This document shows, in pieces, positions 58,187-64,000 of a DNA stretch of 64,000 nt; the stretch's first letter is position 1; every line of letters begins with the position of its first letter. Source of the DNA: Methanobrevibacter arboriphilus JCM 13429 = DSM 1125. Its GTDB lineage: Archaea > Methanobacteriota > Methanobacteria > Methanobacteriales > Methanobacteriaceae. The notes below the pieces were generated by a model. The model saw nothing but the letters and a program-made list of their open reading frames with translations. It searched no databases and was not told where the DNA came from. The stretch lies in assembly GCF_002072215.1 (NCBI RefSeq), contig NZ_JXMW01000006.1, positions 186,001 through 250,000 of the forward strand, given 5' to 3'. The translations under genes and the position numbers were made by a program.

Positions 58187-58680
58187 TTATAGATATTTAT
58201 CTTCATCTATATATAAAGCTTGTCATTAAACTGACATAGCTATCACTAAGTAAATTACAACTCAATATTATATCAATTATAATACTGGTAGCCAGAGAAT
58301 TATTACATTAGCATCCTAATTTATTAACTTTTAATAAACTTATTGGTAATTAAACTATAATTAAACTTTTTAGATTTTAATCATTTAATGATTAGATTTA
58401 ATATTAAATTTAATAATTAAATTTAATTATTAATTATATAATCAAAAATGATTTAAAAATGATATATAATTAAAATTGGTATATTATTTGTATATTAATA
58501 TATTAGGGTTAACTAAATACCAGCTACAAATTTCTCTATATTTTCTTAATAATCTTGATATATTCAATTGAATATATATTATTAAATTTTAGTTAAATAA
58601 GTATTTAAACTTTGCTAATATTTATAATAAATAATGTAATAAAAATTTGGAATTTTAAATAGAATTAAAAACAAAAAGAA
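58187..58680. other. AT-rich spacer downstream of the METTL5-like gene
   Basis: About 494 bases with no gene. It contains the SPOUT gene promoter at its left end (58207-58218) and otherwise AT-rich sequence with ATTTAATTATTAAAT-like words. Confidence 0.5.
58207..58218 (-). promoter_or_regulatory. TATA box of the SPOUT gene, predicted leaderless transcript
   Basis: On the minus strand CTTTATATATAG is centred about 27 bases upstream of the ATG at 58186, and no Shine-Dalgarno sequence lies between. That spacing places the transcription start at or next to the A of the ATG. Confidence 0.5.
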
Positions 58681-59322
58681 TTAAGAAGAATTAACAACTC
58701 GAAAAACAATCACGTCAATATCTCTACTTTCCTGAGTGTGAAATTCATAAGTATTTAATAATGGAAACTTATAAAAAAATTCATGAGTTATTTTTCCTCC
58801 TAAATTTTCATAATAATTAACTACAAAATCCCTAGTTTCTGCTATATGGAATGAATAAGCAACATCTGCAAAGTCCATAGCTAATTCCATGAAAATTCTA
58901 TCAACACCTCTTTTACCTCTAGATTGAGCTCCAAAAGGAGGATTTGTAATAACTGTATCAAATTTAAAGTTAAAACCATCATTTTTATGTAAATTATAAA
59001 CATCATCAACAATAAAATTAATATTGGAAATATTCATATCATTAACAGTATTTCGTGCAATTTTTATAGCAGAAGAATCAACATCAACTCCTGTTGCACA
59101 ATTAGCATTAAGAAACATTGAAGAAATAGCAAATACACCAGTCCCACAACCTAAATCAAGAATTGATTTATTAGAAATGTCACCTAAGCTTCTTGCATTC
59201 CATAAAAGATCAGCAGCAATTGAAGCAGAAGTAGGATACTGTTCAAAATCAATTTTAGGAGATTCAAATCTTGGAATATTTTCAATAGCTATTTCTAAAT
59301 GCCTTTTTTTTGTGATTTTCAT
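58681..59322 (-). CDS. METTL5-like N6-adenine RNA methyltransferase
   Basis: A 213-residue Rossmann methyltransferase. Motif I is ILDLGCGTGVF (54-64) and the N6-adenine catalytic motif is NPPF (127-130, TNPPFGAQSRGKRGVDRIF). It matches COG2263, the archaeal relatives of METTL5 that modify an adenosine in small-subunit rRNA; that activity is by homology. AAGGTC precedes the ATG. It is the first gene of a pair with the SPOUT gene, also an RNA-modification enzyme. Confidence 0.9.
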   Translation of the reverse strand: MKITKKRHLEIAIENIPRFESPKIDFEQYPTSASIAADLLWNARSLGDISNKSILDLGCGTGVFAISSMFLNANCATGVDVDSSAIKIARNTVNDMNISNINFIVDDVYNLHKNDGFNFKFDTVITNPPFGAQSRGKRGVDRIFMELAMDFADVAYSFHIAETRDFVVNYYENLGGKITHEFFYKFPLLNTYEFHTQESRDIDVIVFRVVNSS

Positions 59323-59893
59323 ATTTGACCTTATATAATTTAATGATTCAATACTAATTGATTCTTTTTATATTAAATTTCTTATATTGGGTTTCTTATA
59401 TTAGATTTCTTATATTGATTCTCTTTATATTTTATATTAATTCTAATAATTAATTCTATTTAATTAATTCATTCTTATTATTAGATAACTCATTAATATT
59501 ATACTAAAAAAATTTTAAAAAATTATTTATAATATATTAATAATATATATGTTTATTATAATCTATATTAATTATCAATATTCTATTTATGATTATTATA
59601 ATCTATTTATAACTATTATAGTCTATTTATAATTATTATTATAATTTATCTTAACTATTATAGTCTACTTATAATTATTATTATAATTTATCTATAACTA
59701 TCATAATTTATTATTATATTACTCAAGTATAAAGTATTTAAATAGATATAAAATGTTTAAATAATTTATTAAAATCTATAGAAACTTAGAATCTATAGAA
59801 AACTGAAATAAACTAAAATTAAAAATTATATATTTAAATAATTAAATATTAATTAAAGAATTATATGTTAATCAAAACTAAAAGAGGCTCTAA
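59323..59893. other. Divergent intergenic region between the METTL5-like gene and pycA
   Basis: 571 bases holding promoters in both directions. TTATATTGGGTTTCTTATATTAGATTT-like repeats lie near 59385-59420, and TATAATTATTATTATAATTTATC-like repeats near 59620-59700. Several TATA candidates precede pycA (for example about 59826-59838). No gene or RNA is evident. Confidence 0.5.
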
Positions 59894-61384
59894 ATGTTTG
59901 ATAAAGTATTAATTGCCAATAGAGGAGAAATAGCTATAAGAATAATGAGAGCTTGTCGTGAATTAGATGTTAAAAGCGTAGCCATTTACTCTGATGCTGA
60001 TAAAACATCTCTTTATACTAATTATGCAGATGAAAGATATGCATTAGGTAATCCCTCTCCTTCAAAGAGCTACCTTAACATTGATAAAATAATGGACATA
60101 GCTATTGAATCAGGGGCAGAAGCTATTCACCCAGGTTATGGTTTCTTAGCTGAAAATTCAGAACTTGGAAAACAATGCGAGAAAAATGGAATAACACTTA
60201 TCGGACCAAGTGGAAAAGTCATTGAATCTATGGGAGATAAAATCACCTCTAAAAAGTTGATGAAAAAGGCAGGAGTTCCTGTTATTGGAGGAACAGAAAA
60301 TGGAGTAACTGATATTGATGAAGCTGTAAAAATTGCAGAATCTATTGGTTATCCTGTTATTGTTAAAGCATCAGCAGGAGGTGGAGGAATTGGTATGCGT
60401 ACTGTTTATGAAGAAGATGAATTAATACGCGCAATTGAATCCACACAATCAGTAGCTTCAACAAACTTTGGAGACTCAACAGTATTTATTGAAAAATATA
60501 TTGAAAAGCCAAGACATATTGAATTTCAAATTTTAGCTGATGACCATGGAAACACAATCCATATAGCTGACAGAGAATGTTCTATTCAACGAAGACACCA
60601 AAAATTAATTGAAGAAGCACCATCACCAATTATGACTGAAGAATTGAGAGAAAAAATGGGTGAAAGTGCAATAAAAGCTGCAGAATATATTAATTATACT
60701 AGTGCAGGGACAGTAGAGTTTTTATACAGTGAAGGAGAATATTATTTCCTAGAAATGAATACTAGAATACAAGTAGAACATCCAATTACAGAAATAATTA
60801 CTAATATAGACCTTGTTAAAGAACAATTAAAAATAGCCTCAGGAAAAGAATTAGGATACTCTCAAAAAGATGTGAAAGTTAATGGACATGCAGTTGAATG
60901 TAGAATAAATGCAGAAAATCCATTAGCAGATTTTGCACCAAATCCTGGGAAAATTACAGGATATAGATCTCCAGGAGGTCCAGGAGTTCGACTCGATAGT
61001 GGAGTTTATATGAATTATTCAATTCCAACCTTTTACGACTCAATGATATCAAAATTAATTACTTGGGGAAGCAATAGGAATGAAGCTATATCTAGAATGA
61101 AAAGAGCTTTGAGTGAGTATATTATTCTTGGTGTTAAAACAACTATTCCTTTCCATAAGGCGATAATGAGAAATAATCATTTTTTATCTGGTGATCTTCA
61201 CACTCATTTTGTTGATGATTATAGAAAAGGAATTGATGATGATATAAGAGAAATAATGGAAGAAGAAACTGAAAGAATAAATCGTATGAGATCTACATTT
61301 ATGCCTGGTAAAAAAGTAGCTGCTATTTCAGCAGCTGTAGGATCTTACTTAAACACAGCTAAAAATCAACAAATTAAAAAATAA
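59894..61384 (+). CDS. pycA: Pyruvate carboxylase subunit A (biotin carboxylase)
   Basis: Carboxylates the biotin carried by subunit B; the pair makes oxaloacetate from pyruvate for the incomplete TCA cycle and amino-acid synthesis. It has 496 residues. It begins [20 protein letters not shown]. The ATP-grasp loop is [12 protein letters not shown] (about 160-171), with [20 protein letters not shown] and [16 protein letters not shown] as catalytic blocks. A biotinyl domain is absent, as in the two-subunit archaeal enzyme. Subunit B is not in the window. GAGG precedes the ATG. The biotin ligase gene follows. Confidence 0.96.
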   Translation: MFDKVLIANRGEIAIRIMRACRELDVKSVAIYSDADKTSLYTNYADERYALGNPSPSKSYLNIDKIMDIAIESGAEAIHPGYGFLAENSELGKQCEKNGITLIGPSGKVIESMGDKITSKKLMKKAGVPVIGGTENGVTDIDEAVKIAESIGYPVIVKASAGGGGIGMRTVYEEDELIRAIESTQSVASTNFGDSTVFIEKYIEKPRHIEFQILADDHGNTIHIADRECSIQRRHQKLIEEAPSPIMTEELREKMGESAIKAAEYINYTSAGTVEFLYSEGEYYFLEMNTRIQVEHPITEIITNIDLVKEQLKIASGKELGYSQKDVKVNGHAVECRINAENPLADFAPNPGKITGYRSPGGPGVRLDSGVYMNYSIPTFYDSMISKLITWGSNRNEAISRMKRALSEYIILGVKTTIPFHKAIMRNNHFLSGDLHTHFVDDYRKGIDDDIREIMEEETERINRMRSTFMPGKKVAAISAAVGSYLNTAKNQQIKK

Positions 61385-61726
61385 TTTAAAACCTGTGATT
61401 TAATAATGCATAATCATATTTATAATTAGAATATTTACAATTATAAAAATTTTTAATTAGAATATTATTCATAATTAAGATATACATAATTAGAATATTA
61501 TAATTAAAATAAAATAATAAATAGATTAAGAATAAGAAATAATATTTAAATAAAAAACAACAACTAGTAAAAAAATAATAATTAATAAAAAACAACAACT
61601 AGTAAAAAAATAATAATTAATAAAAAACAACAACTAGTAAAAAATAACAATAAAAAAAATATAAAATAACAATTGAAAAATTATAAAATAAATTGAAAAA
61701 TTATAATATTTCTACTGCGTGATCTT
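61385..61726. repeat. 35-bp tandem repeats, left arm of an inverted repeat
   Basis: A 35-bp unit (beginning TAAAAAACAACAACTAGT) starts at 61551, 61586 and 61621. The segment 61546-61592 is repeated exactly in inverse orientation at 62774-62820. The birA SD (GCGTGATC) is at the right end. No gene is present. Confidence 0.85.
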
Positions 61727-62647
61727 ATGAAAAAAAGTATGCAAGAACTTTTATCAAAGAATAAAGAGAAAATATCAAAAGAATCCGCTGAAAAAATTCT
61801 TAAAATTGATGAAGCAGAAATTGCAGAAATTTTAAGAGAAATTGGAAGCCAGGAAATAGATTATATACCTAGTGGAATGATTAAAAAAGGATTAACTACT
61901 GAGTATATAGGAAAAGAAATTTATAGTTTTAATGAGGTTGAATCTACAAATAGTGTAGCTAAATTCTTAGCTAAACAAGGATCTCCTGAAGGTACTGTAA
62001 TTATATCTGAAACTCAAACTAAAGGAAAGGGAAGAAGAGGTAAAAAATGGGAATCACCAAGTGGGGGAATTTGGCTTTCCATAATACTTAAACCAGATAT
62101 TGACCCTTCAAAAGCACCACTTATAACTTTAGCTACTGGAGTTGCTGTAGCTAGAACTCTCAGAGGAATGAACATTGATGCTAGAATAAAATGGCCAAAC
62201 GATATACTTATAAATAATAAAAAAGTCTGTGGAATCCTTACAGAAGCAAATGCTAAATTTAATACAGTAGAATATGTTATTGTAGGCGTAGGCATTGACA
62301 CAAACTTAAATGTTGATGTTTTAACTGAAGATGTTAAAAAAAGAGCAACTTCTCTAAGTGTTGAAGCAAAAATAGAAATAAGTGAATCTGAAACTATTTC
62401 AAACTTCCTTAATGAGTTTGAAGAAATATATGACTTATTCAAACTTGAACAGTTTGATGATATACTATATGACTGGAGAAAAATGTCACAAACGATTGGA
62501 AGTTATGTTGAAATAAAACAGCCATTAGGAAAAGTATTAAAAGGAACTGCAGTAGGGATTAATAATCAAGGGGCTTTAATACTTGAACTAAACAATGGAA
62601 AACTAAAAAAAGTAATCTCTGGAGAATGCACACTTAAAGAAAATTAG
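61727..62647 (+). CDS. birA: Biotin--protein ligase (biotin-[acetyl-CoA/pyruvate carboxylase] ligase)
   Basis: Activates biotin and attaches it to the carboxylase carrier domain, here presumably pyruvate carboxylase subunit B. It has 306 residues. The core has FNEVESTNSVAKFLA, the biotinyl-AMP loop KGKGRRGKKWESPSGGIWLS, IKWPNDILINNKKVCGIL and VIVGVGIDTNLN. A C-terminal SH3-like domain follows (GSYVEIKQPLGKVLKGTAVG). The N-terminal 65 residues form helices that may be a winged-helix remnant. The neighbour pycA is its functional partner. Confidence 0.95.
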   Translation: MKKSMQELLSKNKEKISKESAEKILKIDEAEIAEILREIGSQEIDYIPSGMIKKGLTTEYIGKEIYSFNEVESTNSVAKFLAKQGSPEGTVIISETQTKGKGRRGKKWESPSGGIWLSIILKPDIDPSKAPLITLATGVAVARTLRGMNIDARIKWPNDILINNKKVCGILTEANAKFNTVEYVIVGVGIDTNLNVDVLTEDVKKRATSLSVEAKIEISESETISNFLNEFEEIYDLFKLEQFDDILYDWRKMSQTIGSYVEIKQPLGKVLKGTAVGINNQGALILELNNGKLKKVISGECTLKEN

Positions 62648-62773
62648 TATATATTTTAATCCCATAACATTACTTAATTTTTTATTTATTATACTTTCTA
62701 TTTATAATATTTAATTTATATTATAATTTTTAATTTATTTTATATTTTTTTATTGTTATTTTTTTATTATTTA

Positions 62774-62820
62774 TTTTTTATTAATTATTATTTTTTTACT
62801 AGTTGTTGTTTTTTATTTAA
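62774..62820 (-). repeat. Right arm of the 47-bp inverted repeat
   Basis: A perfect reverse-complement copy of 61546-61592, lying 126 bases after the birA stop. The two arms enclose birA completely. Confidence 0.9.
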
Positions 62821-62869
62821 CTATTATTTTATTATATCTTAATTCTATATACTTCAAATTTTTCTATAA

Positions 62870-64000
62870 TTATTCTATATTAAATAAAACTTTTCTAGCC
62901 AAATTTTCATCTTTAGAGACACTTAATAAAGTCTTAAAAGAACTGTTTATTTTATCAAATAGAAAATTTATATTTAAATTTTTAGCATCATTAGCTGCTA
63001 GATCAAATCTAATTGTTGGCGAAGCTCCAGGCATTGAAACCGCAGGAATTGTAATTATATTTTCCTGTTTTAAAAGTATCATAGCCCATAAAAAACAAAG
63101 ATCCTTAGATGAAATATTTGGATTTATTTCATTATTAAGTAGTACTTCTTTTTCAAGAGATTTCTCAGAGACCATAATTCCAGTAGGAGTTCCTTCAAAC
63201 ATAGAAAAATTATTATCAACCAAAAGTACCAATTTTTCCTTTTTAGATAGCGATTCTCTCAGATTATTTCCATCATATTCTTCAAGACCTTTAACCATGG
63301 CCAAAATACTTGGAGGTTGAGCTTCTAATCCAAATTGATGAGCTTTAGTCTTTATTTTATCTATTAATTCAGATCTTCCAGCCATTAAACCACCTCTTGG
63401 ACCCATCATTAGTTTATCTGTACTTGTAACAACTAAATCAGCCCCTAAGTCAATAGCTTTATCTTGAGAATATATAGCTGTTCTAAGCCTAGCACCAGAA
63501 GCATCATCAACCAATACAGGAATATTATTATTCTTAGCAATACTTATAACAGCTTTAAAATCATTCATTTCTAATATTTTATGATCCATAGTTGATCCTG
63601 TGATAACAACTAAAGAAGTATCTTCTGAAAAATTATTTTTAAAATCATCAATATTATCAAATTCTGAATATTTAGCACCTACAAGTTTACAACTACGAGG
63701 GATAGATGGATGAGCAGGAAATTCTGGTAAAAAGTGTATTACCTTAGTATTTTTCTTAACAATAGCTAATATAGTAGCTAAAATTCCAGAACTAGTTCTA
63801 TTGACTGCAAATATTTTTTCACCACCAAGATGTTCTTTACCAACAATTTGTAATTCTTCTTCGAAAATTGCAGGACCAATGTATGTTTCTAAAAGATTTA
63901 AATCATTTTGTGTAGCTAAAAATCCTCCAGACAAACCAGTTAAATCACATAATGAGTTTTTACCCTTTTTATCAATTATTGATTTAATTACTTTAAGAGA
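62870..64000 (-). CDS. PLP-dependent enzyme of the MJ0158 (SelA-like) family, 5' end beyond the window
   Basis: A fold-type I pyridoxal-phosphate protein related to selenocysteine synthase (SelA) but found in archaea without that activity; its function is unresolved. The putative PLP Lys lies in VTSTDKLMMGPRGGLM (near 63415). LVDDASGARLRTA carries the PLP-ring Asp. The frame has an in-frame TTG at 63934, but the reading continues upstream to the window edge with a family-like stretch (KNSLCDLTGLSGGF). The start is therefore off the right edge, and about 376 residues are visible. Confidence 0.88.
   Translation of the reverse strand, partial: SLKVIKSIIDKKGKNSLCDLTGLSGGFLATQNDLNLLETYIGPAIFEEELQIVGKEHLGGEKIFAVNRTSSGILATILAIVKKNTKVIHFLPEFPAHPSIPRSCKLVGAKYSEFDNIDDFKNNFSEDTSLVVITGSTMDHKILEMNDFKAVISIAKNNNIPVLVDDASGARLRTAIYSQDKAIDLGADLVVTSTDKLMMGPRGGLMAGRSELIDKIKTKAHQFGLEAQPPSILAMVKGLEEYDGNNLRESLSKKEKLVLLVDNNFSMFEGTPTGIMVSEKSLEKEVLLNNEINPNISSKDLCFLWAMILLKQENIITIPAVSMPGASPTIRFDLAANDAKNLNINFLFDKINSSFKTLLSVSKDENLARKVLFNIE

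Noticed and set aside
62870-64000. SelA selenocysteine synthase
   Set aside because: The sequence fits the archaeal MJ0158-type family, which lacks demonstrated SelA activity. No selenoprotein machinery is seen nearby.

Overview
The window is a very AT-rich chromosome segment of a methanogenic archaeon of the Methanobacteriales, most like Methanobrevibacter. The evidence is the archaeal ribosomal-protein set (S4e, L14e, L18e, L19e, L32e, L34e), RNA polymerase subunits D, K and N, Rpp29, Cbf5, archaeal adenylate kinase, mevalonate kinase with isopentenyl phosphate kinase, an archaeal pyruvate carboxylase A subunit, and large beta-helix adhesin-like surface proteins. The genus is an inference. 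No phage, insertion sequence or CRISPR array was seen.

Region 1 (1-10 kb) is a loose set of genes: a KTSC-domain protein, GluRS, a small unknown gene, a DUF6110-like protein plus metal P-type ATPase pair, a bile-salt-hydrolase-like amidase and an ABC substrate-binding protein. Intergenic DNA is long, extremely AT-rich and full of short tandem repeats. Paired DtxR-like palindromes lie upstream of the metal ATPase pair, and a perfect palindrome lies upstream of the amidase.

Region 2 (9.8-21 kb) is the accessory island. Two paralogous SAM methyltransferases bracket three beta-helix surface proteins. The third surface protein has a C-terminal membrane anchor and is followed by a polytopic membrane protein, an ExbB/TolQ/MotA channel protein and a DUF2149-like protein whose membrane segment resembles ExbD. 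This looks like a proton-driven stator attached to a surface module in an organism that has no outer membrane. Several genes here have no AUG, GUG or UUG at the expected start, but have AUU or AUA after a Shine-Dalgarno sequence.

Region 3 (21-29 kb, minus strand) holds isoprenoid lipid synthesis: MEMO-like protein, mevalonate kinase, isopentenyl phosphate kinase, type 2 IPP isomerase, RNase J and the prenyl diphosphate synthase. Together they lead from mevalonate to GGPP for ether lipids.

Region 4 (29-57 kb, minus strand) is the translation and transcription superoperon. In transcription order it reads L3, L4, L23, L2, S19, L22, S3, L29, aIF1, Rpp29, S17, L14, L24, S4e, L5, S14, S8, L6, L32e, L19e, L18, S5, L30, L15, SecY, adenylate kinase, EMC3-like protein, L34e, CMP kinase, L14e, Cbf5, tRNA-Ser(GGA), S13, S4, S11, RpoD, L18e, L13, S9, RpoN, RpoK, enolase, ferredoxin and S2. 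RpoN and S14 are short genes that are easily missed. Several starts are corrected here from Shine-Dalgarno placement.

Region 5 (57-64 kb) has a SPOUT RNA methyltransferase and a METTL5-like methyltransferase on the minus strand. They are followed by pyruvate carboxylase subunit A and its biotin ligase on the plus strand, and by a PLP enzyme of the MJ0158 family that runs off the right edge. The biotin ligase gene lies between perfect 47-bp inverted repeats.
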